Source of the DNA: G963708235 sp963708235
Lineage (GTDB): Bacteria > Actinomycetota > Acidimicrobiia > Spongiisociales > UBA5794
NCBI GenBank assembly: GCA_963708235.1
Contig: OY970200.1
Location: 3,224,001-3,288,000, forward strand
DNA length: 64,000 bases
Reading direction: 5' to 3'
The position numbers and the translations under genes are program-made. The stretch's first letter is position 1; each line of letters starts with the position of its first letter. Below the pieces are notes generated by a model, which ran no database searches, was not told the DNA's origin, and was given only the letters and a program-made list of their open reading frames with translations. This document shows positions 1 to 7,834 of this stretch, piece after piece.

Positions 1-157
1 CGCAGACCTGACGTTCGGTCAGATCCCACGAGGGGTAGTCGACGGAAAGGTTCTTCAGCTCGGCGGCACGCTCGGAGTCGACCAGAAGATCGACCAGTGT
101 GCCGCCGTGTGGCTCGATGAGCTCAGGCACGTCACGGCTCCAGGTTTCGATGGGCAT
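1..157 (-). CDS. sat: Sulfate adenylyltransferase, N-terminal fragment (cut by window edge)
   Basis: The first 52 codons are visible, starting at the ATG whose complement is at 155-157, and the frame is open to the left edge. The translation contains LIEPHGGTLVDLLV, an ER/EL segment and DLTERQVC, which match the N-terminus of ATP-sulfurylase of the single-chain Sat type (activation of sulfate to adenylylsulfate in the cytosol). The family identity comes from this short stretch only; catalytic motifs lie outside the window. No good ribosome binding site precedes the ATG. A GC-rich hairpin (184-209) lies just upstream in the presumed leader. Confidence 0.7.
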   Translation of the reverse strand, partial: MPIETWSRDVPELIEPHGGTLVDLLVDSERAAELKNLSVDYPSWDLTERQVC

Positions 158-520
158 CACAAAGGAAGCAAGCCGGGTTCAGCGGGCGCCTACGGCGCAC
201 CCGGCGCCCGGGAACTCTAGGAGTCCCAACGCCCGAAACGAAACCGGGACAAGCGACACGGTATGCGACGCCACCCTCGAACCCTCGGGATCGTTCCTCT
301 TCCAGGCCCTCCCCGCCCGATCGAGCCCTCTCTGGGCGCGGTGGCCCGGACACTTTAAGGGCCATGAACGGGCGGTGGGCCGTTATGAAGCTCCCCGCCC
401 AGCGGACGCAGACGGGCGGGGCGCGACGCCTACGTCGGAAGCCAGCCGTGCCAACCGACCCGCCGTCGCGACCGGGCCTTGCACCTCCACGACGCGAGCA
501 ACCCCGCACGGAGCTTGCTT
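158..520. other. Non-coding leader/spacer upstream of sat
   Basis: No convincing gene is visible. It contains a 7-bp GC stem (184-190 with 203-209) and single degenerate copies of repeat modules: CAGGCCCTCCCCGCCC near 323, and the GCGGACGCAGACGGG block near 400 that recurs in every unit of the array that follows. It looks like older, diverged material of the same repeat family plus the sat promoter region. Confidence 0.5.
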
Positions 521-1310
521 TTCTGGCCCTCCCCTCCTCGGGAGGAGGGGTGGCTGCGGACGCTTAGCGGACGCAGACGGGGCGGAGCGAGACCGCAAGA
601 TCCACCTCGCCAACAGCGTCACCGACGGACGCCCGACCAGCCAGACGAAACGAAACACGGCCCCTTCTGGCCCTCCCCTCCTCGGGAGGAGGGGAGGCTG
701 CGGACGCTTAGCGGACGCAGACGGGGCGGAGCGAGACCGCAAGATCCACCTCGCCAACAGCGTCACCGACGGACGCCCGACCAGCCAGACGAAACGAAAC
801 ACGGCCCCTTCTGGCCCTCCCCTCCTCGGGAGGAGGGGAGGCTGCGGACGCTTAGCGGACGCAGACGGGGCGGAGCGAGACCGCAAGATCCACCTCGCCA
901 GCAGCGTCACCGACGGACGCCCGACCAGCCAGACGAAACGAAACACGGCCCCTTCTGGCCCTCCCCTCCTCGGGAGGAGGGGTGGCTGCGGACGCTTAGC
1001 GGACGCAGACGGGGCGGAGCGAGACCGCAAGATCCACCTCGCCAACAGCGTCACCGACGGACGCCCGACCAGCCAGACGAAACGAAGCACGGCCCCTTCT
1101 GGCCCTCCCCTCCTCGGGAGGAGGGGTGGCTGCGGACGCAAACGGGGCGGAGCGCGACCGCAAGATCCACCTCGCCAGCAGCGTCACCGACGGACGCCCG
1201 ACCAGCCAGACGAAACGAAACACGGCCCCTTCTGGCCCTCCCCTCCTCGGGAGGAGGGGTGGCTGCGGACGCTTAGCGGACGCAGACGGGGCGGAGCGCG
1301 ACGCCAAAGT
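521..1310. repeat. Tandem array of six ~144-bp hairpin-bearing units
   Basis: The motif TTCTGGCCCTCCCC starts at 521, 665, 809, 953, 1097 and 1230. The first four steps are exactly 144 bp and the last is 133 bp (an 11-bp deletion around GCTTAGCGGAC). Each unit has a 9-bp GC stem (CCCCTCCTC / GAGGAGGGG) with a two-base loop, then GCGGACGCAGACGGGG, then a spacer that is nearly identical between units. The array is open in several frames on both strands only because its unit length is a multiple of three. It is not a CRISPR: the spacers are conserved and no cas genes are present. Confidence 0.9.
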
Positions 1311-1371
1311 CTGATACCCAGAACTGTCACCGACACCCACTCAAGCACGCGGCCCATCGGGGCACCCACAC

Positions 1372-2121
1372 TCAGCCCTCGGGGGAGTGATCCCGTCGGG
1401 TATCGGCCGCCGGCTCGTCGGTCTCGGCGAATCGCGCCACGAAACGGTCGGCGGTCTCCTGGGCTTCGGCGGCGATCTGTGCCGCTTCGGCACGGGCGGC
1501 GGCGAGTAGGGCGCCGGCCCGCCGCTCGGCGGCGGCGAGGATCTGGCCGGCCTGCTGTGTCGTCTCGTCCGCCTGGCGATGCCGCTCCGAGACATCCGAT
1601 GCCAGCTCGGAGTGGCGCTGCGCATCGGACTCGAGCCGGGAGGCCCTGCGGCGCCAGCCTTCGAGCTGGATCTCGAGATCGGCGTGGCGCTGCTCGGCGG
1701 CGACAAGCTGAGCGCGCAGGTCGGCGATCCGTTCGTCGGGGTCGACCACCTCGACCGATTCGGCGATGGCGACCACACGGCGTCGCGCCTCCTCCTCGAT
1801 CTCCCAGGCCCGTTCCTCGGCTTGCAGCAGGATCCGGTCCTTGGCCTCGAAGGCCGCCAACATCGCATCGTCGATCACCCCGCGCTCCGCCACCTTCGCC
1901 AGGCGGGCGTCGTTGCGGGCGTGCGAGATCCGCGCCTCGAGTTCGTGGGTGAACGCGGCGAAGTTCTTGATCAACTTCTCGAGCCGGGTCAGATAGGCGT
2001 CGACTTCGACCGGGTCGAGCCCGCCCTTCTTCAGGGTGCCAAACCCTGGACGTCGCAACTCACCCAGCTCGAAACGGGGATCGGCGACCCATTGCGGTTC
2101 TTCCGGAGGCGGGATGGTCAC
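1372..2121 (-). CDS. DivIVA-domain coiled-coil protein
   Basis: A protein of 249 aa. Residues ~24-45 (RRPGFGTLKKGGLDPVEVDAYL) match the N-terminal membrane-targeting DivIVA signature, followed by an almost continuous Ala/Glu/Arg-rich coiled coil to the C-terminus. In Actinobacteria such proteins (Wag31, SepIVA and relatives) organise polar growth or septation at the inner membrane. Here the charged tail and lack of a second DivIVA block fit a Wag31/SepIVA-like accessory protein rather than a specific named one. The start is GTG (2119-2121) with an AGGA about 8-11 nt upstream. It stands alone between the pckA terminator and the repeat array. Confidence 0.8.
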   Translation of the reverse strand: MTIPPPEEPQWVADPRFELGELRRPGFGTLKKGGLDPVEVDAYLTRLEKLIKNFAAFTHELEARISHARNDARLAKVAERGVIDDAMLAAFEAKDRILLQAEERAWEIEEEARRRVVAIAESVEVVDPDERIADLRAQLVAAEQRHADLEIQLEGWRRRASRLESDAQRHSELASDVSERHRQADETTQQAGQILAAAERRAGALLAAARAEAAQIAAEAQETADRFVARFAETDEPAADTRRDHSPEG

Positions 2122-2257
2122 GGCGATGTCCTGTGGTCGGGGGGCGCCGGGCGGTCGCCGGTGCGGTCAGGCGGACGGGACCCGTTCCCGATCAGACCGG
2201 AACCGGGGTGGCGTCGAAGCGCAAACCGCAGACGAGCGACCATGGTGTCCTCAGCCT

Positions 2258-2289
2258 ACGGTCGTCCGGCTGTCTTGCCGGACGACCGT
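2258..2289 (-). terminator. Rho-independent-like hairpin after pckA
   Basis: A perfect 13-bp stem (2258-2270 with 2277-2289, loop TGTCTT) begins 17 nt beyond the pckA stop on the minus strand. No clear U-tract follows, as is common in high-GC Actinobacteria. Confidence 0.7.
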
Positions 2290-2306
2290 GGCAAGGTGAC
2301 CGCAGG

Positions 2307-3833
2307 TCAGATGGCGTCGACGATGCTCTGGTCGAGGCCGGGGAACCCGGCGAGGTACTCACGGCGGGCGGTGATCAGCCCGGCGACGAACCGCTGGTAC
2401 TCGTCGAGACGCCCCTGGCGCTCGTAGAGCTTGCGGGGCTGGAGCAGTTCCTCGTCGTCGAAGTCGGGGACCGAGGTGGCGATCTCGTACCCGAAGTCCG
2501 GGTCGGTCTCCCATTCGATGGTCCCGGACACGATCCCGGCGACCACTGCCGAGCTGTGGGGGATGGTGACCTTCTTCGAGCGGTCATCCTCGGGTCCGCC
2601 ACCGACACGGCCGGTGCTCATGACGTAGACCTCGAGGTCGGGCATCGTCTCCAACAGTTCGAGGAAGCGGTTGCCCTGAAGGGCGTCGTTGTCGAAGAAG
2701 AACGGGTTGGTGCCCGGTACCCGCAGCGACTTGCCGGCTTCGGCGGCGCCACCTGCCGAGGTCCCTTTGGTCTCGCCGAGCATGAAGTAGGCGGCGGCCT
2801 GCTCCCGCTTGAGTCGTGCCACCGCCGGGATCAGGGTCTCGTTGCGGTTGAGCAGGAACAGGTAGTTGGCGACGGGCAGGTTGGACGGGTCGCGATGGCG
2901 GATGTTGGCCAGCGGGAATGTCGAGCGACCGTTGCGGGTGTACGAGTCGTTGAAGAAGTCGACTTTGCCGTCGGCGTCGACGTAGGTGTTCTCGAGCCAG
3001 GCGTCGGGGCGGGTGGTACCGCCGTGGATGCTGGGTTCGTCGATCGGATCGAGACCGTAGGTCTTGGCGAAACAACCGTTCTCGGACGAATACACCTTGC
3101 CACCGGGGAACAACGCCACGAAGTCGTCCTGGACCGGGAGCGAGTCGAGCTGCTGACGGAAGGTGGTGGTGGTCTTGCCGGTGCCGGAGAGACCGAGGAT
3201 GAGGGCGGCCTTCTCCTCACCGTTCACATCAGGGAACGTCTTGAGACCGGAGTGCAGGGCAAGCCCGCCACGGTGGTACACCAGGTAGTTCCACATCCGC
3301 AGCCCGCCCATCTTCGACTCACCGAAGTAGTCGGATCCGAAGACGCGGGTGACGTAGTTGTCGTGGTCGACGACGATCAACTTGTCCTCGGGCATGCCGG
3401 GCGCCGCCAGCGACGGCGTGTAGATGACCGTGAACTCGGGAGTCCACTGGTCGTCCGCCGGGAAGTAGAGCTGCTGCTGCATCGCCGGGATGTTCGCCTG
3501 GGTCCGCTCCATGTAGAGACGGGACCCGGTGCGGAACTCGGGATCGGGACCGATGTAGCCCTCGATCAGGATCATGTCCTGGTCGGCGATGTGCTCGTCC
3601 TGGAGACGGGCCCACTTGTCGTACTCGCTGCGGGGGAGCCAGTTCTTGTGGTTGTCCTCCTCGACGACGAAGAACGTCGACTTGGAGAGCCGGGAGACCA
3701 CTTCGGCCTGGTAGTTGATGTTGTCGAACTCGGTGACGGTGACCCGGGGCATGTACTCCAGGACCCAGGACCGCATCTCTTGTTGCGTCGGATTGACAGC
3801 CACCGACTTGGCCGGCGGCAGCTCAAACGTCAC
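2307..3833 (-). CDS. pckA: Phosphoenolpyruvate carboxykinase (ATP)
   Basis: A 508-aa cytosolic gluconeogenic enzyme: oxaloacetate + ATP to PEP + CO2 + ADP. Residues ~213-223 hold the PEPCK P-loop GLSGTGKTTTT; upstream GESKMGGLRMWNYL and HSGL correspond to the metal/substrate-binding segment, and a DDF after the P-loop plus SSENGCFAKT match kinase motif 2 and the family signature. I chose the GTG at 3831-3833 because AGGAGA lies 9 nt upstream; the frame stays open further 5' without homology. The N-terminal ~100 residues do not show the usual RSPKDK-type oxaloacetate-binding stretch of the E. coli enzyme, so this is a divergent subgroup. Confidence 0.9.
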   Translation of the reverse strand: MTFELPPAKSVAVNPTQQEMRSWVLEYMPRVTVTEFDNINYQAEVVSRLSKSTFFVVEEDNHKNWLPRSEYDKWARLQDEHIADQDMILIEGYIGPDPEFRTGSRLYMERTQANIPAMQQQLYFPADDQWTPEFTVIYTPSLAAPGMPEDKLIVVDHDNYVTRVFGSDYFGESKMGGLRMWNYLVYHRGGLALHSGLKTFPDVNGEEKAALILGLSGTGKTTTTFRQQLDSLPVQDDFVALFPGGKVYSSENGCFAKTYGLDPIDEPSIHGGTTRPDAWLENTYVDADGKVDFFNDSYTRNGRSTFPLANIRHRDPSNLPVANYLFLLNRNETLIPAVARLKREQAAAYFMLGETKGTSAGGAAEAGKSLRVPGTNPFFFDNDALQGNRFLELLETMPDLEVYVMSTGRVGGGPEDDRSKKVTIPHSSAVVAGIVSGTIEWETDPDFGYEIATSVPDFDDEELLQPRKLYERQGRLDEYQRFVAGLITARREYLAGFPGLDQSIVDAI

Positions 3834-3910
3834 AGTCTCTCTCCTAAACGACGGGGTGGACACCGAGCTTAACGCGACCGACAGTGCACCTGGATTCAGA
3901 TGGCGCCGGG

Positions 3911-3941
3911 GTCGGCGGGCGTCACGTCGACACCCGCCGAC
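3911..3941 (-). terminator. Hairpin between fructose-bisphosphate aldolase and pckA
   Basis: GTCGGCGGG (3911-3919) pairs with CCCGCCGAC (3933-3941) around a 13-nt loop, immediately after the aldolase stop. It probably separates the two minus-strand genes; there is no U-tract. Confidence 0.5.
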
Positions 3942-3950
3942 CACCGCGGT

Positions 3951-5000
3951 TCAGGCGATCGTCACCGCATCGTCGAGGTATACATCCTGAATGGCGTTGA
4001 GCAGGGCGATCCCTTCGGCCTTGGGGCGCTGGAAAGCCTTCCGACCGCTGATCAGACCGGAGCCGCCGGCCCGCTTGTTGATCACCGCGGTCCGCACCGC
4101 TTCGGCCGTGTCGCTCTCTCCCGCCGAGGCGCCGCCCGAGTTGATCAGACCGATGCGACCCATGTAGCAGTTGGCGACCTGCCACCTGGTGAGGTCGATC
4201 GGGTGATCGGTGGTCAGCTTGTCATACACCTGGGCATGGGTCTTGCCGTACCCGACGGCGGTGTAGCCGCCGTTGTTCTCGGGGAGCTTCTGCTTGATGA
4301 TGTCGGCCTCGATGGTCACGCCGAGATGATTGGCCTGTCCGGTGAGGTCGGCAGATGCCTCGTAGTTGACGCCGTCGATGGTGAACCCCGAGTTGCGGAC
4401 GTAGCACCACAACACGGTGAACAGCCCGAGCTCGTGGGCACGGGCGAATGCCTCGCTGACCTCCTGGAGCTGCCGGGTGGATTCCTCGGATCCGAAGTAG
4501 ATGGTCGCACCCACCCCTGCTGCGCCGAGGTCGTACGCCTGGTCGACGTTGCCGTACATCACCTGGTCGTGGCGGTTGGGGTACGAGAGCAGCTCGTTGT
4601 GGTTGAGCTTGACGATGAACGGGATGCGATGCGAGTAACGGCGGGACACCAGACCGAGGACGCCGAGGGTGGTGGCCACCCCGTTGCACCCGGCCTCGAC
4701 CGCCAGTTCGACGATGTTCTTCGGATCGAAGTAGGCGGGGCTGGGTGCGAACGACGCCGCCGCCGAGTGCTCGATGCCCTGGTCGACCGGCAGGATCGAG
4801 AGGTAGCCGGTGCCGCCGAGGCGACCGTGACCGTAGAGCGCCTGCAGGTTGCGGAGCACCTGGGGGCTGCGGTCGCTGTCGATGAAGACGCGCTCGACGA
4901 AGTCGGGGCCGGGGAGGGTGAGGTCGGTCTTCGGGATGCCCGTCGCTTCGTAGGCGAGCAGTTCATCGGCGTCGTCACCCAAGAGTGTGGTCAGGTCCAT
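3951..5000 (-). CDS. fbaB: Class I fructose-bisphosphate aldolase (DhnA/FbaB type)
   Basis: A protein of 349 aa that cleaves or forms fructose-1,6-bisphosphate through a Schiff base in glycolysis/gluconeogenesis. Visible blocks: PVDQGIEHS (residues ~80-88), PFIVKLNHNELL, WCYVRNSGF and EADIIKQKLP, the last most likely containing the Schiff-base lysine; the C-terminal GRKAFQRP is a typical phosphate-binding end. The start ATG (4998-5000) is preceded by GAGGAG at ~10 nt; the longer frame to 5036 lacks a better site. Its position next to PEP carboxykinase and a phosphosugar mutase suggests a gluconeogenic cluster, although an apparent terminator separates it from pckA. Confidence 0.88.
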   Translation of the reverse strand: MDLTTLLGDDADELLAYEATGIPKTDLTLPGPDFVERVFIDSDRSPQVLRNLQALYGHGRLGGTGYLSILPVDQGIEHSAAASFAPSPAYFDPKNIVELAVEAGCNGVATTLGVLGLVSRRYSHRIPFIVKLNHNELLSYPNRHDQVMYGNVDQAYDLGAAGVGATIYFGSEESTRQLQEVSEAFARAHELGLFTVLWCYVRNSGFTIDGVNYEASADLTGQANHLGVTIEADIIKQKLPENNGGYTAVGYGKTHAQVYDKLTTDHPIDLTRWQVANCYMGRIGLINSGGASAGESDTAEAVRTAVINKRAGGSGLISGRKAFQRPKAEGIALLNAIQDVYLDDAVTIA

Positions 5001-5134
5001 GCTGTTCGGTCTCCTCGGGAAGGCTCGGGGTTCCATTATGGCCGACCGAGGGTCAGCCGGCCCCGGGAAGGACGACGGGAACGCACCGAATCAGATTGCG
5101 CCGGCGCCGGCAGTCGGTGCCGGGTGCGGACCGG

Positions 5135-6841
5135 TCAGCCGAGACCCATGGCGCCGGCAAGGGCGGTGGCGATGCTCCGGGCCTTATCGGTGAGTTGACT
5201 GTCGAGGGCTCCGAGGTCCGCATCGCCGGTGACCGGGGCGGTGAGGTCGACGTAGATCTTCATCTTGGGTTCGGTGCCCGACGGGCGGACCAGCACCCGG
5301 CCGCGGTCGCCGAGATCGAACACCACGAGCGGCGTGGCACCGAGGTACCTGGGGCGCTCGTCGTCACCGGTGCGGTAGTCGGTCACCGCCACCACGGGGA
5401 CACCGTCGATCTCGTCGGGTGGGTTGGCGGCAATGGTGTCGATGGCAGCGGTGATCTCGGTGGCGCCGTCGACGCCGGCCCGCACCACGCTGTGCTGGAC
5501 CGACACCCACAGCCCGTGTCGCCGGTAGAGATCGGCGAGCAGATCCCACACCGTCCGGTTGTCCGCAGCGGCACCGGCCACGAGATCGGCGAAGATCACC
5601 GCCGCCGATATCCCGTCCTTGTCGCGCACGGCAGGCGTGACGCAGTATCCCAGCGCCTCCTCGTACCCGAACAGAAAACGCCCGACCGAACCGGCCTCAA
5701 GGTCCAGGGCGGCATTCCAGATCCACTTGAACCCGGTGAGCGTGGCGGCATGGGCGGCACCGTGATGGGCGGCGATGGCGGCGAGCATCGGCGACGACAC
5801 GATCGAGTTGAGCACGATGGGCGCATCGATCTTGGTGTGGGTGAGCAGGTACTCACCGAGAAGCACCCCGATCTGGTTGCCGGTGAGCGGGACCCAGTTC
5901 CCGGCGGCGTCGGGGGCGGCGGCGGCGAGCCGGTCGGTGTCGGGATCGTTGGCGAGGATCAGATCGGCGTTCGATTCCTGGGCCTGGGCGATGGCGAGGT
6001 CGAGCGCTCCCGGCTCCTCCGGGTTGGGGAACGCCACCGTGGGGAAGTGCCCGTCGGGGGCGAACTGTTCGGCGACGGGGTCGACCGAATGGTGCCCGAA
6101 GCGGTTCAGGGCGCTCACCACATACTCCCCGCCGACCCCGTGCATCGGGGTGAAAACGATCCGGATCTGGTGCGGAGGCTCCGCTGCGGTACGGATCTCG
6201 GAGAGTCGTTCCAGGTACCGCTCGAAGATGTCGATCGGGACCGCCTCCACCAGCGGGGCGTGCCACTCCCCGGCAAGCAGGCGAACCCCGGTGGCGGGTC
6301 CGACCCGCTCGATCGCACCGGCAATGAGGCGGTCGGTGGGTGGGACGATCTGGGCGCCGTTGGTGTCGTACACCTTGTAGCCGTTGTCGGCCGGGGGGTT
6401 GTGGCTGGCGGTGATCACGATGGCGGCCCGGGCCCCCAGCTCGAGGGCGGCAAAGGCAACGAGCGGGGTCGGGACCGGTTCGGGGAAGTAGCGGACCGGG
6501 ATCCCGGCGGCACCGAGCACGTCGATGGTGTCGTCCATGAAACGGCGGCTGGAGAGGCGGGCGTCGTGACCGACGACGATCGGCCCGTCACCGCCTCGCC
6601 CGGTGTAGTGGGCGGCAAGCCCCGCCGTGGTACGGATCACGACGGCGCGGTTCATCCGGTTCGAGCCTGCCTCGACCCTGCCGCGCAACCCGGCGGTTCC
6701 GAACTCGAGCGCCCCTGCCATCCGCTCCGCAAGCTCGCTGTGGTCGTGGCTGGCGACCAGCCGGCGCAGCTCGGCTCGGGTCTGCGGGTCGGGGTCTGCG
6801 GCGATCCATTGCTCGGCTGCGGTGGTGAGGTCGTCTGCCAT
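5135..6841 (-). CDS. Phosphoglucomutase/phosphomannomutase (alpha-D-phosphohexomutase)
   Basis: A protein of 568 aa that interconverts hexose-1- and hexose-6-phosphates through a phosphoserine. In order: FGTAGLRG near residue 50, the active-site serine loop TASHNP near 145, the metal loop DPDTDR near 305, the sugar-binding GYEEALGY near 385, and a C-terminal RPSGTEPK phosphate-binding loop. The length and N-terminal WIAADPDPQTRAEL match the longer PgcA/YhxB-like branch. Start ATG 6839-6841 is preferred for family length; ATG at 6860-6862 is an alternative. The frame remains open far upstream, but that part is antisense overlap with the TRIC gene's frame and not coding. Confidence 0.9.
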   Translation of the reverse strand: MADDLTTAAEQWIAADPDPQTRAELRRLVASHDHSELAERMAGALEFGTAGLRGRVEAGSNRMNRAVVIRTTAGLAAHYTGRGGDGPIVVGHDARLSSRRFMDDTIDVLGAAGIPVRYFPEPVPTPLVAFAALELGARAAIVITASHNPPADNGYKVYDTNGAQIVPPTDRLIAGAIERVGPATGVRLLAGEWHAPLVEAVPIDIFERYLERLSEIRTAAEPPHQIRIVFTPMHGVGGEYVVSALNRFGHHSVDPVAEQFAPDGHFPTVAFPNPEEPGALDLAIAQAQESNADLILANDPDTDRLAAAAPDAAGNWVPLTGNQIGVLLGEYLLTHTKIDAPIVLNSIVSSPMLAAIAAHHGAAHAATLTGFKWIWNAALDLEAGSVGRFLFGYEEALGYCVTPAVRDKDGISAAVIFADLVAGAAADNRTVWDLLADLYRRHGLWVSVQHSVVRAGVDGATEITAAIDTIAANPPDEIDGVPVVAVTDYRTGDDERPRYLGATPLVVFDLGDRGRVLVRPSGTEPKMKIYVDLTAPVTGDADLGALDSQLTDKARSIATALAGAMGLG

Positions 6842-6864
6842 GTGAGCGAGGCTAATGCCCATCG

Positions 6865-7575
6865 TCACCCGCTGTCGCCCGACCCTTCCGGCTGCGTCGG
6901 ATCCTGCGGTTCGGGCGGGCGCAACCTTCTTGGGGTGAGGTCGACCGGACCGGGGGTGACCCATCCCAGACGGAGCGAGAACAGCCGGATGGCGGCGACG
7001 GCGGCGACGACCAGAAGCCCGGCGGCGCCACCCGGCATGACGCCATACCCGGTGAGAGTGACGTAAGTGGCGGCGCCGAGAATGCTCAGGGTCGCATATG
7101 GCGCATCGCGTCGGAAGACCATCGGCGGCAGGGTTCCGGTGAACACATCCCGCAGGATCGAGCCACCCACACCGGTGATCACACCGAGCATCACCGCCGA
7201 GATCGCCGGCAGCCCGAAGATGAGGCCGCGCTCGGTCCCGACAATGGTGAAAAAGCCCAGGGCGAGCGCATCGATTCCGACCAGCATCCACCCGACGCGT
7301 TTCACCACCGCACCGAACAGAAACCCGAGCAGCGCCGCCACCCCGACCGTCCACAGGTAGGCAGGCTCCCGCAGGGCGAGAGGAATGGTCCCGAGCAGCA
7401 TGTCGCGGATCATGCCGCCACCCAACCCGGACACGACACCGATGGCGAGCACACCGATCACATCGAGGTGACGTCGGGCGGCGATGGCGGTTCCGGCAAG
7501 GGCGCCCGCCACGACCGCGGCCAGTTCCACCCACAGCGGAGGCGCCAACACCTGGGCATCGAGGAAACCGGGCAT
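6865..7575 (-). CDS. TRIC-type (UPF0126) cation channel protein
   Basis: A 236-aa inner-membrane protein with about seven hydrophobic segments. Two internally repeated glycine motifs, GLGGGMIRDMLLG (~residue 49) and GVGGSILRDVFTG (~137), are the hallmark of the bacterial YadS/TRIC family, trimeric monovalent-cation channels. The last ~35 residues are a Pro/Arg-rich cytosolic tail. It sits just upstream of the mutase gene (23-bp gap) on the same strand, so the two are probably co-transcribed; no functional link is obvious. Confidence 0.85.
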   Translation of the reverse strand: MPGFLDAQVLAPPLWVELAAVVAGALAGTAIAARRHLDVIGVLAIGVVSGLGGGMIRDMLLGTIPLALREPAYLWTVGVAALLGFLFGAVVKRVGWMLVGIDALALGFFTIVGTERGLIFGLPAISAVMLGVITGVGGSILRDVFTGTLPPMVFRRDAPYATLSILGAATYVTLTGYGVMPGGAAGLLVVAAVAAIRLFSLRLGWVTPGPVDLTPRRLRPPEPQDPTQPEGSGDSG

Positions 7576-7834
7576 GCGACCAAGCTACGGCGTTGATGCG
7601 GGAACCGCCAGCCTCAACCCTGCGGCAGGATCATGGTGGGTATTGCGAACAGGGAACCGCCGCCTCTCCAGACAATATGCCGTTGTCTCTTGTCTTACAC
7701 CGTCCTGCTTACCAAGTTACCTGACCTGAGTAAAAAAAGGCGTTGTCCTGGCGCCGGTAACAGGCGATACTCGTGCGTTCAGGGAGGGTGCTCGCATGGG
7801 GGCGCTCGATTGATCCGCTCTCTAGGAGGTTCCT
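7576..7834 (+). promoter_or_regulatory. Upstream region of first S15 peptidase
   Basis: A 259-bp divergent intergenic region, AT-richer than its surroundings around 7700-7745. The segment just 5' of the gene (near-consensus SD AGGAGGT at 7824-7830, followed by TTCCT) is shared with the second copy (AGGAGGT at 9974-9980, TTCC), and both are preceded by CGATACT and GAG-rich stretches about 75 nt upstream. The duplication therefore included the control region. No exact -35/-10 pair can be assigned. Confidence 0.4.

Noticed and set aside
184..209. Riboswitch upstream of sat
   Set aside because: Only a simple 7-bp GC stem is visible; no known riboswitch core could be matched.
521..1310. CRISPR array
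   Set aside because: Units are 144 bp with conserved spacers and no cas genes; this is a plain tandem repeat.
99..1952. Long plus-strand open frame through the repeat array
   Set aside because: The 144-bp period is divisible by three, so several frames stay open; no homology, and it runs antisense through the DivIVA-like gene.
2133..3872. Long plus-strand frame opposite pckA
   Set aside because: Mirror of the high-GC3 codon pattern of pckA; low-complexity Gly/Val/Asp product.
4985..7066. 693-codon plus-strand frame opposite the phosphosugar mutase
   Set aside because: Antisense artefact of GC-rich coding; no domain features, while the minus strand carries clear motifs.
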